Notes: generated from the letters alone by a model not told the origin. A DNA stretch of 64,000 bases from Gigaspora rosea (GCA_003550325.1 QKWP01000851.1:63299-127298), one strand, 5' to 3'. Positions 34,940-47,700 are shown, counted from the first letter of the stretch. Program-made: numbers and translations.

Positions 34940-36860
34940 ACTTATATATGTATAAAGCTATAAAAATTTTAGTATTTCCATTATTTCTATGAACACGACT
35001 TATGACTGTTAAAGTTGTGAGACCCTAACATTATTGTTTATTACACTATTAATTTTTTATGCATACAAGATATAAAAATTTCCATGTTAGTCTAATATTT
35101 GCAATTAGCCTTTCAAACTATTGTATCGGGATTTATGGAAAAATTGATTTTAAAGTTTTGGTTTTACGACTCATTGTACAAGTTTATAATGTTTACACTA
35201 TGACATAGAATGTTGAAATATTTGAATAGATTCATATAATTTTAATTGTTTTATCTTTTTAAATTTTACTTTTTGGCATTTATTTTATCAATAATTAATA
35301 ATATACTTTGATATATATTGTATCAAGACTTGTTTCTGTTACATAAGTACAAATATTGACACGCGACATTAAAGTGGACAATGCTAAACCACATTTTTGA
35401 TATTTCTATTAAAAATACACCCAAACTAGTGATGAAAATCTAACCCTAATGGGTTAGTTTTGAATTTTTATCTAATTTTGTTTGGGATTAACATTTACCG
35501 ATATTCCGAATCATTCACCTGACCATTTCTTTTTGCATATTCTAAACCTTTAAAGGCTAATCAATTCTACTATGCAAACATTGCGCATGTGATACTGCAG
35601 TTACTTAATCTATTGTTTGATGTCAGCACTCGATTTACTTTTTTTATAATGATTCGTGTTTTTTGATGATTCGAATTATAGTCAGCGATGCATAAGTTTA
35701 GTTACAATACAATTCTTGAATCTAGTAAAAACCATGATGAATCTACTTAGTTACAAACTACTCAAAACAGAATGAGTGCTAGACATCATAATCTCAAGTG
35801 CTTGTATTACCAATATAAGTAGCTGCGCAACGCAGTTGCGCGAAACCAGGAACAGGAAAGTCAGTATGTTATGATGCCAGATATTATGTATAGATAGAAT
35901 TATCTAACATAATTTTTCTAAACACCATTAGATTTTGTTTACTTATACGTGATTTAACTATTGTAACCATCTGGATATACTAATGGGTGTTTATGGTAGT
36001 CAAGGCATATATGCTCAGTGTCAATTTCATCATATTTTTATTTTTATAAAATTAATATATGCAAGTTACGTGAGGTCACAATCACTTGGATCCAAGTCGG
36101 GATATCACTTAATTTGGTCTGATAATTATGCAATCAATTTAAGAGTTAGTTTACGAAACAATGTAGGGAGGGCATCGATAAGGTAATAATTTTAAAGTTA
36201 TGTAATGCGAGAACAATAATAATAGTTTTTAAGGGGGAATGAGATGTTAAAAGGTAACAATTAACAAATACAAGATCAATAAATTATTTTGTAGTGACAA
36301 TAAGATTCATCCCAGTATAACGGTAAGAGTAATGAGCTTTTGTAACGTATCTTCGTCATAAAGGCTTTGAAAAATCGATCACACTAAAATAATTGAGAAA
36401 AATAGAGCTATTTGCTCTAGACATCCGAAAGTCCACAAGACATTCTTTACTATTAAATTAAATATAAATAACCCGTCACTATCTGATTACTATCTTGATC
36501 ATAAGATCCAAAAAATCCTTAAAAATTAATTCTTATATGGTACCGCATATAGTTTTGTTTTGCATACCAGTAGTTGATCGATCACTCCAATTTTTTGCAC
36601 GCACAGTAATCATTACTGGCATGCACACTTTGATCTTGTGATCTGTCCCAATAATCTGTGGCATCACAGTTTGAAACCACATGCAACGAAAACCAACCTG
36701 CGAAACTAATCCGAAACAATGTGTAATTTTTCCCTACGAAAGTAATTACGTTTTCGATTTAAGCATTCACCCATCGCCACACTATCGATTCATATTTTGA
36801 GGACCTTTGACATGTTGATTGCGAATAATATGTATTTCTGTATTTTTCAAATTTATCAAT
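34940..36860. other. Gene-free stretch
   Basis: Only short unsupported frames. A small GC hairpin TGCGCAACGCAGTTGCGC lies at about 35823-35840. No TIR pair was recognised. Confidence 0.4.
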
Positions 36861-36862
36861 AA

Positions 36863-36962
36863 GGCCATTTGAAGTTAATTTTTTGGTTAACATCACCCCT
36901 CCATCCCTCTCCCGAGAGTCCTGGAAAAGTGATGTTAACCGAAGAATCAACTTTAAACGGCC
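36863..36962. repeat. 100-bp inverted repeat (MITE relic)
   Basis: 34-bp arms (GGCCATTTGAAGTTAATTTT… and its inverse, ending GTTAACATCAC) agree at about 28 of 34 positions around a C/T-rich loop. Two overlapping antisense frames arise from it and are not genes. Confidence 0.7.
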
Positions 36963-37526
36963 TAAAGAATTTGCGAAATCAATATAGTGAACTTCGAAAA
37001 AGTTTTGTTTGTCTCTCATTTCTGGATAATCTATTACTATATAGAAACATATTGGTATTGCCCTTCTGCTATTTCCATTTTTTATTCATTTTTCTTTTCT
37101 ATATTATGACTGTCGTTCCGACTGGCCATAAAGTATCATTGTTTTGTACGTTTCTCAGCATACAATCTTAACGGATCTCATTACCTACTCTTATTTATGA
37201 TGGGAGGGATCGATATAATCAGAACGAAACCATTATTTCTCACTTACTAAATATACTACGATCCAATTACCCTCACAATTAATCAAATAATCAGTTATCT
37301 CATACGTACTGACAAGAATAATTATTCTAACCATACTTTATATTACTAATTATCTGATTACCTCATACCTACGTTCTATCAGCAAACCGATCGATAGATC
37401 ATGTGATTGTAACCGGTCTGTCACATGTTCGTCTGAATAACACATGATTCGTGACAAAAGCTGCCTCGATACTTACGTATTGAGCAGCTATTTGGCGAAA
37501 CCTACCTCACATTTCATGTAATCGTA

Positions 37527-37648
37527 CTGTTGTATCTAAAGTAGTGATTTCTTTAAAGCAGCTATTAAAGTAGCTCCTGACTAAAATTAAGCCCCTAAAA
37601 TTAGATTTTCATGCTACTTTAAATGGATCGCTACTTTAGATGCAACGC
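37527..37648. mobile_element. TA-flanked short MITE
   Basis: 122 bp. Left CTGTTGTATCTAAAGTAGTG and inverted right GCGTTGCATCTAAAGTAGCG continue into TTTAAAG. TA lies at 37525-37526 and 37649-37650. Confidence 0.7.
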
Positions 37649-37887
37649 TATCATGCAATGTTACGTTTTTTAATACAATGATAAGAAATATCAAAGCGTA
37701 CACACTTATTGGATGATAAAATTGGCAAACCAGAATCGAAGTATTCTGGTGACATATTTACTAATGCATTTTTATTACAGTTATTGATGATCAATTTATG
37801 CATCAAATACTGAAATAATGACATTAATGCAAATGGTCGAAATGTTGCATGATCACGGGAATGATATAATAATTACTTGAATGTTAT

Positions 37888-38525
37888 CCCTTAAACTGTA
37901 AGCAAATCCAGGCAAATTTGGCTGGAAAATTGCTATAAATATGCTTATGATCTATATTTTTTAAAACTTAAGATATTTAATTAAAATTTTTTTTGATAAT
38001 ATTTGAAAATAAGGATTATATTATAGTAGTATTTAATTTTATATTTTAAGAAAAAAGTTTAAGTTGCTAATAAGCTAAAAATAGACAAATTTTAAAAAAT
38101 TTTTTATTCAAAAAAATTATCTACTTTTTCTTGGCGAACTCTATAAATATTAGCTCTAGCTTCCTGATTTAATAGAATGATATAGTTCATAAAAAGGATT
38201 ACAACTTTTGTAATTAACTTGTAAAAATTAGGACTTGTATTAGAAGTGAAAATTTTTTTTATAGACGGGAACATATAAAATTTAAGAAAACCTAAAGAAA
38301 AATTTTATAGTAAAAATTTTAGAATAAAAACTTTAAACTTTTATTGCTTTAAAGTTTATTAATAATTTTAAAAAATTTTTATAATAAAGTTTATAAAATA
38401 TATTTTAAAGAAAATATTCTATAAATAAAGTATACCCCATATGCTTAATAAATTTTTATTTTATTTAAAAAAATGTAATATTTCTAAAAAAATCCAGGCA
38501 AATTTGCCTGGATTACAGTTTAAGG
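37888..38525. mobile_element. TIR element inserted in a copy of repeat M
   Basis: 638 bp. Left CCCTTAAACTGTAAGCAAAT and inverted right CCTTAAACTGTAATCCAGGC match over more than 30 bp through CCAGGCAAATTTG. The right subterminal region has the perfect 24-bp palindrome centred at about 38502 (AATCCAGGCAAA and inverse). Flanks (GAATGTTAT on the left, AATAATTATTCGACCATGAT on the right) join to form repeat M sequence as at 32850-32880 and 39905-39930. That fixes the insertion boundaries to within a few bases. Confidence 0.7.
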
Positions 38526-38700
38526 AATAATAATTATTCGACCATGATAAAATTGTCATAATCACTGTTAGTTTTCCCACGTTCAGGCCGATTCGACTAA
38601 TCAAAAATATTAAAGCGAACAGACCAGGATTGAAGTATAGCGATGAGAAATTCAGCAGATCAGTATGGTACCGGTATAGCATCGATTAGTGCTTTCGCAA
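38526..38700 (-). repeat. Dispersed repeat M, fragment
   Basis: ATTCGACCATGATAAAATTG, GTTAGTTTTCCCACGTTCAG and AAAGCGAACAGACCAGGATT match repeat M in the reverse of the 32705 orientation. Its left part lies before the 37888-38525 element (about 37855-37887). Confidence 0.7.
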
Positions 38701-38984
38701 ATCAGTATGTCGGGTGAGCAGATCAGTATAGTACACCGAATTTTTAAAATCTGACCATACTAATCCGATGTTATATTATTCATACCATATGGTCTGCTGT
38801 AACCTCTCAATACACAATACTGTATATGGCTAAGGTTGATTTGATACTATCGTGATTAAACAATTGTTAATGAATTTGAATTGTGACGACATTCTTGCTC
38901 ATTGATATATTAGTTTAACAATTTAATCACGAGTTAAATAAACAATCAAAAAGCGTTAAAGCATAATAACTTGATTATATTGCT

Positions 38985-40100
38985 ATATTAGTTTTAGCAC
39001 ACTGATCACATTTTGAATATAACCATGATTTTATTGGTTGGTAGATCGACATAAAACTACGAACTGCTGAGAAAATTAGTGATTATCAGATAATCTGGGC
39101 GGCAAAAATTCTGACCAAAAATTTACGAAAAATGAAAAAATCTAGTAATCAATCTCTAAATATTTGGTGGAATGTAATTTTTTGATATTTGCTAATATAT
39201 TCACTATTTTTTTTATTAATCATGTTTTATCTATTGCGGAGCGATTGTTCTTGTTCTTGTACTTGTTGCACTTGCACTTATTCTTGAGACCATTATACAA
39301 ACCGATTTCAAATTTGTGAAACATTTGATTGACTTTCTAGCCCATAAATATTTCAACAAACGTTTCACAATTTTAAGAGTTGTTTAAGGGCGTTATGAGA
39401 CCGGAAATGTGACCTGCAGGAGACATGTGCCCGTGTGACCCGGGAATTCCAAAATTAGTTATACCGGTGGAATTCCATGAATTCCGGGGATCGGAGGGAA
39501 TCGATTGATATCGGTAAATGCTGAGACTGCTGATATCAGTCCTTACAGTGATATCGGTAATTCTGACATGTAAAAATAGATTTTTAATTATTATAAATAA
39601 AGGCCTTTCGGCCCTTTGGGAACGACATTGAATCCCGCCTTTGCTTAATAAATCATATAAACGTTCCTTTATTGTCTTCATTGAATAATACAAGTATACC
39701 CGATACATAATAAACTTATACATTCGTTGTTCTACTATAAACCAAGTATTGTGTATAAACTATCCCGAAACTCTGCCCAACCACTCAGCCAAATCTAACA
39801 CGCCTCTTTCGACCCAAATCGACCCATTGACGGTTGTACGAAACTGACCTCGTGATTCATCGACGGACCCTCCGTTTTCCCGATCACTCAGCGTTATAAT
39901 GATTACTCAAATGTTATAATTACTCGACCATAAATCGTCATAATCATCTGTTAGTTTTCCCACATTTAGGTCACATTTTTCAGATACAACCAATCAAAAA
40001 TGTTAAATTGAACAGACTCAGAATGAAGTATGAAGATTTTCGGATACAACCAATCAAAAAAATGCTAAAGCGAACAGACCCAGAATTGAAGTATAAAGAA
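38985..40100 (-). repeat. Dispersed repeat M, copy interrupted by about 0.5 kb
   Basis: 38985-39390 and about 39885-40035 match the copy in the P450 gene in inverse order. 39395-39880 is absent from that copy. At 39985-40080 about 45 bp (GATACAACCAATCAAAAA, GAACAGACyCAGAATgAAGTAT) is duplicated in tandem. Confidence 0.7.
39395..39880. other. Insert within repeat M, possibly retroelement-derived
   Basis: More GC-rich than its surroundings, with repeated GATATCGGTAA and GATATCAGT words, GGAATTCCxxxATTCC elements and AAGGCCTTTCGGCCCTTTGG. The 116-aa antisense frame here has no recognisable domain. Identity unknown. Confidence 0.35.
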
Positions 40101-40639
40101 AGATATATTGTTAAAATGGTTCTCTACCCTAATTTTAATCATAAACATACACGTGACCTCATTCGAAAAGCCCCAGTTACACAAAATACAGGTCATACTC
40201 ATCGTTGCACACAAATTCTGATATAGGCAGAGGCATATGATTTCATATGAACAGGTTGTCCAATCAGAATCAAAAGAGCTACACCACTTAACTTGCCTAT
40301 AAACCATACACTACGTACTTCGTACTCCGTTCCTGGTAATTCCCGATCCAATATGAATCATTTGAATGTGCGACCTTGTACTCATGAATTATCCATTTGT
40401 ATTTGATCGTAAACAATAGTAAAAATTTTCAAGTAAAAATTCGGTATCATTGAAGCATATAAAAAAAAAATTGAAACTTTGATCAGTACACTGATTGGTT
40501 ATTTATTTATTGGATGAGAAAATTCATGATTAATGGCATGTTGTATTAGTTGTTTAAATAATTAGGTCATATATCTTTGCATTAGATATATCAAGTTTAA
40601 ATAAATAGAATAAATTCAACGGCCACTAGAAATAAATAA

Positions 40640-41830
40640 GCATATAGTATTACCAAATTCAAGAATCATGTAATATTTGTATAATGCAGCAATATGAAAT
40701 GTAAGTGGCAGAGGATATTTGTTCCAGAAACATTTGGAATAGACCACGTTCAAGTGTTTTTGTAACATCTGAAAATACATAATTTGGATCACTTACTGTA
40801 AAGTAGTAATTACTGTTGAACCTCATCCTGCGACTTAAAAATAATATCAAAAATAATATTTAAAGTTTATATTAATACCATAATATATAGTTTACTTAAA
40901 GCTCAGAATTTGCCATACAAGATGGGATATTAGAGCAACTAACAATTTATTAAGAACTTACGCTTGCAAAAATTAGTTTAAACAATTAGCAGCAATAATA
41001 ATAATATATATAAATTACTTAAGTTGGTCAAATATAAAGTTTGTATCAAATATTCGAATCTGCATTTGTTAATAAGAAATGCAAACTTTAATTATTTATA
41101 AATTTAACAAAAATCATTAATCGAAGCATACCTGATTCATATTAACTAAGTTTACACTTGAATTTGAACCTTCATGCCCATTAGTATAAATAAATAAGAC
41201 CATTTGCAAAAATGTAGCAGTATAATCCACATAAGTAAGATATTGAGATTAAATTTGTGTCGACCATGTCATAGTAGTATTGACAAGTATATTCATATCA
41301 TTATAAGCAATAGTAAGTATTAAAGTCGAGTATTATAATTAGCTCCACCAAAAAAAAAAAGCAACCTTTCTATTACAATCAATGACAGCTTCCATTCATT
41401 ACGTGTTGTGAAACTAGTAATATCTAGTGTCGTCCATTGTGAAATCATAGATTAAATGCATATATGGGAGAATTATATATATATTAATCTGAACCTAAAG
41501 TAATTAATTGTCTTACCACCGCAAAAAACAGTGGAATTATTAATGTGAGTAATACATGAGCTGCTTAAATTTTATCCTAATAGCATTCCAACATCTCGTG
41601 TTATGGTGGCGTAGTTATGTTAAATGAATTTTATAGGTCAAGATTCCAACTTCATTATATATAATTTGCTCCGCCAAAGAAATAAAGTCTGGTACCAACT
41701 AATGTGCTAGCCTGCTGACATCTAACGTTAGGAATATTCTAACAAATAGCAAAAAAACAAACGGAGTCAAATATGACAAAAAAAAAAAGGGACAATATAA
41801 AATAAATTCATGCTAAAAAAATAAAAGATA
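40640..41830 (-). pseudogene. Third kelch-gene copy, heavily decayed
   Basis: Reverse-strand translation of 41650-41745 gives QQASTLVGTRLYFFGGANYI, matching QASSLVNNKLYFFGG of the intact gene. 41500-41640 gives NSFNITTPP and AAHVLLT…, matching SFNVSLPP and the ASSCVSP region. Parts of later exons survive at about 41260-41440 and 40700-40830. Frames break every 20-40 codons. Lies 17-20 kb from the tandem pair, same strand. Confidence 0.75.
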
Positions 41831-43670
41831 TGCTAAAGCTATTATGATTTTTAAGAACTATTATAATTAATCATATCCTCCGATTTGATTTTTAGGGGGT
41901 TTTTTCGATAAACCATTATGCAAGCTTCTGTTATTAAGTGACATGAAGAATAACAAACGAAACATTTAAAGAAAATAGTTTTTTGACCTCTATATGAGAT
42001 AAATAATCAATAAATATTAAATGAACAGCTACGTCAAATTGTAAAAGGAAGTTCTATCACTAGTTCGTGTATTTTTGGGTAGTGAAGGATCGGTTTGTCA
42101 TTGAACGATCGGTTGTATACTGGGTAAGGGTGAATTCGGAAGTATTTTCAGGAAACTTACCTTTTTAACTTACTTTAAGCTAATAATTAAACATGTAAAT
42201 ATTAAAATATCCATACAGTTATTTATGGATTAAAATAAGTTTTAAAAGGCCGAGTTGTAAAAACTCATTTGTAATAAATTTTAACAGCAAATAATTCTCG
42301 ATCATGATTTGCTAATTTTGGGGTCAAACCAAATCGGTGGATATGTTTTGCATCAAAATAATCTCGCCATAAAATATTGAGACTACGTGGTTATTTTTGG
42401 TTTCCAAAAATAACAAAGTGATGTTATTTAATAATCTAATTTTTAAGGCAAATAAGAAATGTAATTAGAAATTTAAGTTTTTGCATATATTAAGTCTTTG
42501 TGAATAAATTTTAATATTTTCTTCGAAATAAAATAAGCTGAGGAATTAATTATTTATATAAATTTTTTTTAGAAAACTATTTTGATTCTAAATATATTGT
42601 AAATATAAAGATACTAAGAATCAAAATATTAATTTTACATTTAAAATATATTTAGTATAACTTTATTTTAATTTTATTATTGCTCTATCAGATGACTTTA
42701 CTGAGACAAAACTGAAGTAGGCTCTAAGTTAAGCTACTAATCACTCATATAATCACACATACATCGAAAAGCCCCTTTGTGCTCTACGTCCAAAACAAAC
42801 TCCTATAATCATAAAGTGCATCGATTATATAACCTTCTGCCAATTATTATATTGCCTTCTTCAATGAAATAAAGATTCAAATTCATTATGGCCAGTGCAC
42901 TGCAACTGCAGCCGCGGAGCCAATTACAAACCATAACAATAAACCTCCGCAATGCTACTGCAACTAAACTCTTCTTCGCGCTTATAGAACCTTATTCTAA
43001 ATAAATTTTTATATATATATATTTTTATCGAACTTTGCTTATATTTGCTGCCTAAATAATAATGATATAGTTTAAATCATATAAAACAAATATTTTATAC
43101 CTATTAATACTAAATTATATCTTATTTTTTATAATATATTTTATCAAAAATTGCATATATTTTTAGCTAAAAATAATAACATATAATTTAAATTTTATAA
43201 AACATATATATAAATTTTAAATAGTTGTAAACACTCTATATTATTTTTAATAATTTAATAATTAATACATTTTAAATAATTTTCATATTACAATAAGCAG
43301 AAAGAATTTTATACTCACTCTGATAAACAATTATTAGAATTGCATTGTTTAACAGTTAATACTCTTGGTAGAGTTTAGAGGTATCATATCAATATGATAT
43401 CATTAGATAGATTGGCCAGCCTAATTAGACGGAATTAATAGAAGATTTTTAAACTAACGATTTGGATAACTACTCTTGGGTATACCCAATACAGAATAAA
43501 CAGAAATAATTTTTATACTCAAACTAATGAGTTAATAGTTAGAGTACAGTCAGACCTCTCACACCCTCTATAAATGCACTATAAGGCCCGGTCCCAAGCT
43601 GGCTAAGTGCACACCCTCTATATTCTGCACGTGCATTTGATTTTGTTATTAAGATGCGGACAGTCTACGA
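41830..43670. other. AT-rich stretch without a gene
   Basis: Only very short frames. The palindrome ATCATATCAATATGATAT lies at about 43385-43402. No TIR pair was recognised. Confidence 0.4.
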
Positions 43671-43674
43671 GCGC

Positions 43675-44138
43675 CAGGGACACGGAAAAATTCATATATA
43701 TATAGATATGAATAAAACAGGATTTTTAGTACAAAACGGTATAAAATGGAATTTTTGACAGTAACAAATTTTTGGGCAAAATTAAGAGCAGTGTATGTTT
43801 AATTTGGGCCAGGTAATATAATTAGGAACGTCAGAAAGTTTTGGAAAAGTTCGGAAAATATCAAGAAATATGAAATATGGGTGAGTTAGTCGGGAGGTCA
43901 CAGAGTTATAGAGAGTAGGCTCTCCATCTGGAAAATGTGCGTTTACAGAGAGATCTAATTATAACGCATGATAATAATTACTCTAAATAAAATATATTTT
44001 ATTGTGAAGAAAAAAGGAGCACTTGCGGAGAATTGACTGTATAGATAAAATAGGTGTAAAATTTTATATTACTATTAAAAGGATTTTTTTACTATATCAA
44101 AATGAATTTTTTACAAATCAAAACGGTATTTTTTCCTG
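43675..44138. mobile_element. hAT-like MITE, CAGGGACA family, copy 1
   Basis: 464 bp. The left end CAGGGACACGGAAAAATTCA is intact; the right end TTTTTTCCTG has lost a few bases of the TGTCCCTG terminus. Flanks ACGAGCGC (43667-43674) and ACGAGCAC (44139-44146) match at 7 of 8. The body matches copy 2 (48932-49398) in inverse orientation almost throughout. Confidence 0.85.
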
Positions 44139-44198
44139 ACGAGCACGTACCAAATCATGTGATTTTGCACTACTGATCATCACGTGACCTAGATGACG

Positions 44199-45184
44199 TA
44201 AGTGTCAAAAATAGAATTTTTCTTAAATTTTGGACACATTTTTTTCGACATTCAACTAACTGAATCTAATGAAATTTTTTTTACACAATTCTACAAATTA
44301 GTAAAACTTATTTTAAAAAAAATTTCATCAAATTTTATCAAGTAGTTCTCAAGAAAATATGATTCAAAGTTTGCAAATTCACACTGTCTTCTAAAAAAAA
44401 TAGCTGCATAAGAAAATTTCTAAACTTTTAATGAAAATTTCTTAACAACTGTCTGATAGAATTCGATAGACTTTTTTAAAATAACATCTATAAGATGATA
44501 AGATTCATAAAAAAAGATTTTCTTAGATCAAAGTTTGGAAAATATTTGAAAATAGCCGTGACTAAAATTTTTTCAAACTTTGAACAAAAATTTTTTTTAA
44601 ATAAATTCTACTATTAAATAGAATTTATTTAAAAAATTTCATTGAATTCTATTAGGTAGTTGCCAGGAAATTTTCATTCAATGTTTGGGCTATTTTCTTA
44701 AATATGATGAAAATTTTTACAAATTATCTTGACAAATACTCAATAATTTTGATGAATTTTTTTCAATGAATCCTATTATGTCATTTTTAAAACAATTCTA
44801 TTGAATTCTATCAGATAGTTGTTGAGAAACTTTCATTCTAAGTTTAGAAATTTTTAAGCAGCTATAGTAATAGGAATTTTTCAAACTTTGAATCAAATTT
44901 TCTTGAGAACTACTGTAAACTGCCGTATAAACAGTCCCCCTACATATCAGACCCCCCTCATTTTTACTAATAATTTTCTTTTTTTTACTAATTAATTTTT
45001 TTGGTGAATGTACCAGACCCTGGCTGTTTATACGGCAGTTTACAGTACTTAATAGAATTCAATAAAATTTTTAAATAAATTCTACTAATTTGTAGAATTG
45101 TTTAAAAAAATTAATTGGATTCAGTTAGTTGGTTGTCAAAAAAAAGTGTGTCCAAAATTTAAGAAAATTCTATTTTGACACTTA
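44199..45184. mobile_element. Foldback-type element FB2
   Basis: Ends TAAGTGTCAAAAATAGAATT and its inverse (AATTCTATTTTGACACTTA) continue for over 60 bp (TTAAATTTTGGACACA). The interior repeats AACTTTGAATCAAATTTTCT, GAGAACTAC, TGTCTGATAGAATTC and similar modules in both directions, the same design as FB1. Carries a nested MITE at 44913-45045. Confidence 0.75.
44913..45045. mobile_element. TA-flanked MITE nested in FB2
   Basis: 133 bp. CTGTAAACTGCCGTATAAAC and its exact inverse form the termini. TA at 44911-44912 and 45046-45047. The CTGT/ACAG termini and TA duplication fit Tc1/mariner. Confidence 0.88.
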
Positions 45185-45185
45185 C

Positions 45186-46040
45186 TAGGGTGTTCAGGAT
45201 TATGCGATGCTATGCTATGCGCATAATTGACCATTTTTTCACATCGCAAATGCTTCACATAATTAAGCAAAAAAAGCATTCAGGGCACGTGCCTCAAATA
45301 TGATTGGTAGATATGATTTTTTGAGATACAATAGCTAATGCAGAAAAGAATTCTGAAAAGTTCTGAATGAACTGAAAATATGAGCAAGATCGAGGCAATT
45401 TTTTTGTCAATATACGAATAATTTCAAGAATAGTATATGTAGCATAACACGGAAAGATCACATAATCTATTTAATATTTTGAATAATCTTAAATTTATTT
45501 CGCATTCATCGCATAATTGACCTCAGTCAAATCGCATAATTTACCTTATCGCATAATTTACCTCATCACATCGCATAATCCTGGACTAGAGTGTCCAGGA
45601 TTATGCGATGCAATGAGGTAAATTATGCGGGCAAATTAAGGTTGATTATGCAATGGATGTGAAATAAATTTAAGATTATGCGACCAATTAGGACGATTAT
45701 GCGATTTTTATTATATGTAATTAATTTTTTAGTTCTGTATTTGGGAATTTCTCGGACATTTATTAAAAATTTTACCTAGACTATGCTCGTAATTTAAGTT
45801 CTTTCATTTTCTACATCAGAACTTTTCGGGACCTACATTTTGTCACCACTCTATCACCCAAATTACAAATTTAAAGCTTGTCGAACAAAGTTACCATATT
45901 CCCAACAAACAATTACAACCAATCAGATTTTATTCACGTGATTTATGCTTTTTTTTTGCTTGATTATGCGAAGCATATGTGATGCGAAAAAATAGCAAAT
46001 TATGTGCATAATATCACATCGCATAATCCTGGACACCCTA
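45186..46040. mobile_element. TIR element made of two head-to-head halves (GATTATGCG family)
   Basis: Outer ends TAGGGTGTTCAGGATTATGC and its inverse (GCATAATCCTGGACACCCTA). A third and fourth terminus meet in the middle (about 45575-45612, CGCATAATCCTGGACTAGAG then TGTCCAGGATTATGCG), so two elements or arms abut. CACTTAC occurs at 45179-45185 and 46042-46048 (8-bp match 7/8: ACACTTAC/CCACTTAC). Rich in GCATAAT words. Non-coding. Confidence 0.75.
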
Positions 46041-46048
46041 CCACTTAC

Positions 46049-46720
46049 GCAAATCTTACGTTTTTGATATCCTGCATTTACTTTTTTGATACTCCAAAAT
46101 GTACCAAAATTTTTATTATTTTTTTGAGACATGGCGATTTTAAAAAAGTCATGTGACTGCCATGATTAAAATCGACCAATGGAATTGCAGGTAAGATTAT
46201 AATAAAAGGCTTAAAGTTTTTTTTAATCAGAATTAATTTTTTATTATGTCATTATTATTTGAATTTCTAATAAGAGTTGCAGAGATAAAAATTACCATTA
46301 CAATAATAGTAAACACATCAAAATTGGCTTAGTGCATCATGAGATATGAATAAAAAAATTTTTGCGAATTTTTAGTTTTTTTAAAAAACTTTAAAAATTC
46401 ACGAAATTTTTTTTACTTATATCTCGTGATGTACTAAGCCAATTTTGATGTATTTACTACTATTGGAATAGTAATTTTTATCTCTGCAACTCTTATTAGA
46501 AATTCAAATAATAATGACATAATAAAAAATTAATTCTGATTAAAAAAACTTTAAGCCTTTTATTATAATCTTACCTGCAATTCCATTGGTCGATTTTAAT
46601 CACAGCAGTCATGTGACTTTTTTAAAATCTCCGTGTCTCAAAAAGGTAATAAAATTTTTAGGGTACATTTAAGAGTATCAAAAAAGTAAGTGCAGGAGTA
46701 TCAAAAATGTAAGATTTGCA
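46049..46720. repeat. 672-bp near-perfect hairpin
   Basis: Left arm from GCAAATCTTACGTTTTTGAT and right arm ending in its inverse (ATCAAAAATGTAAGATTTGC), with about 330-bp arms and only scattered mismatches. The centre is near 46384 within TTTTTTTAAAAAACTTTAAAA. Shared landmarks: CATGTGACTGCCATGATTAA near 46150 and its inverse near 46600, and TGGCTTAGTGCATCATGAGA near 46328 and its inverse near 46430. No coding. If transcribed it would fold into a long double-stranded RNA. Confidence 0.9.
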
Positions 46721-46936
46721 CTCATTAAGGTGTCCAGGATTATGATCCAGTAAATGCCAAATTATGTATCTACTAAATTGCAAATTATGCAAATTATGCA
46801 AATTTTGCGTTATTAGCCAATAAAATTTCAAAAAGAACAACAAGTCAGGTGATTACAGTTACCAGTTTATTCATTTAACCAATCAAGTTTTGTTTACATG
46901 CTGAATGAAAATAAGCGGATTATACAATTTCATATA

Positions 46937-47700
46937 CCGTATATTGCTGAAAATAAGCTACCTCCTAAAATAAGCTACCCCCCAGTTTTGATCCAAAAAT
47001 GTCAAAACGCCTTTGACCCAAAAATAAGCTACCCTTTGTCGCACCAAAAGATATTTAACAAAATTTTTAGTTCCGAAAATAAGTTACCCCATGATTGATA
47101 AACATTGCTACATAGTAAAATCTAAATTTTACTAAGTAAATCGATCAAAGTCGCATAAGTAACCTTGTTCAGCAGATCAAAATATGCGCACTCTAAAAAT
47201 TTTATAAAAATTGGAGAACTTTTTATTATTTGACATTTAATTTTTAGTTCAACAGGATTTTATAAAAAAAAACCGTTGAACGTAAAAATTAAAAGTCAAA
47301 TAATAAAAAGTTCTCCGATTTTTATGAAATTTTTAGGGTACGCGTATTTTGATCTGTTGAACAAGGTTACTTATGCGACTTTGATCGATTTGCTTAGTAA
47401 AATTTAGACTTTACTATATAGCGATTATAATTGATCATTTTATAAGTTACTCCAATTTTTTTCTGCATATTTATTTATTGTTTATAACATATTTATTTAT
47501 TGCCTACAGCATATTTATTTATTGTCTAAAGCATATTTATTTATCTATTTTACTTGTTAGAGTTTGTGTTCGAAAATAAGCTACCTCTTTGTTGTGCTTT
47601 AAATTACTTAAAATAGTAAATAACCCGAAAATAAGCTACCCACAGTTTTTTTTTGTTAAAAATTGGCAAAAAAAGGTAGCTTATTTTCAGCAACATATGG
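46937..47700. mobile_element. TA-flanked element, middle shell
   Basis: Left CCGTATATTGCTGAAAATAA and inverted right CCATATGTTGCTGAAAATAA, then GCTACC. TA at 46935-46936 and 47701-47702. Many AAAATAAGCTACC words occur in both arms. Confidence 0.85.
47107..47422. mobile_element. Palindromic MITE, innermost
   Basis: 316 bp, almost entirely an inverted repeat: GCTACATAGTAAAATCTAAA, AAATCGATCAAAGTCGCATA and AAGTTCTCC-type segments with their inverses on the right. Arms about 150 bp. Confidence 0.85.

Noticed and set aside
36759-37171. Two overlapping antisense frames
   Set aside because: Both are products of the inverted repeat 36863-36962.
37891-38523. piggyBac-type TTAA duplication around the TIR element
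   Set aside because: The uninterrupted copies of repeat M have no TTAA at the insertion point, so TTAA belongs to the element ends.
39373-39723. 116-aa minus-strand frame
   Set aside because: Lies across an insert boundary in repeat M and shows no protein family features.
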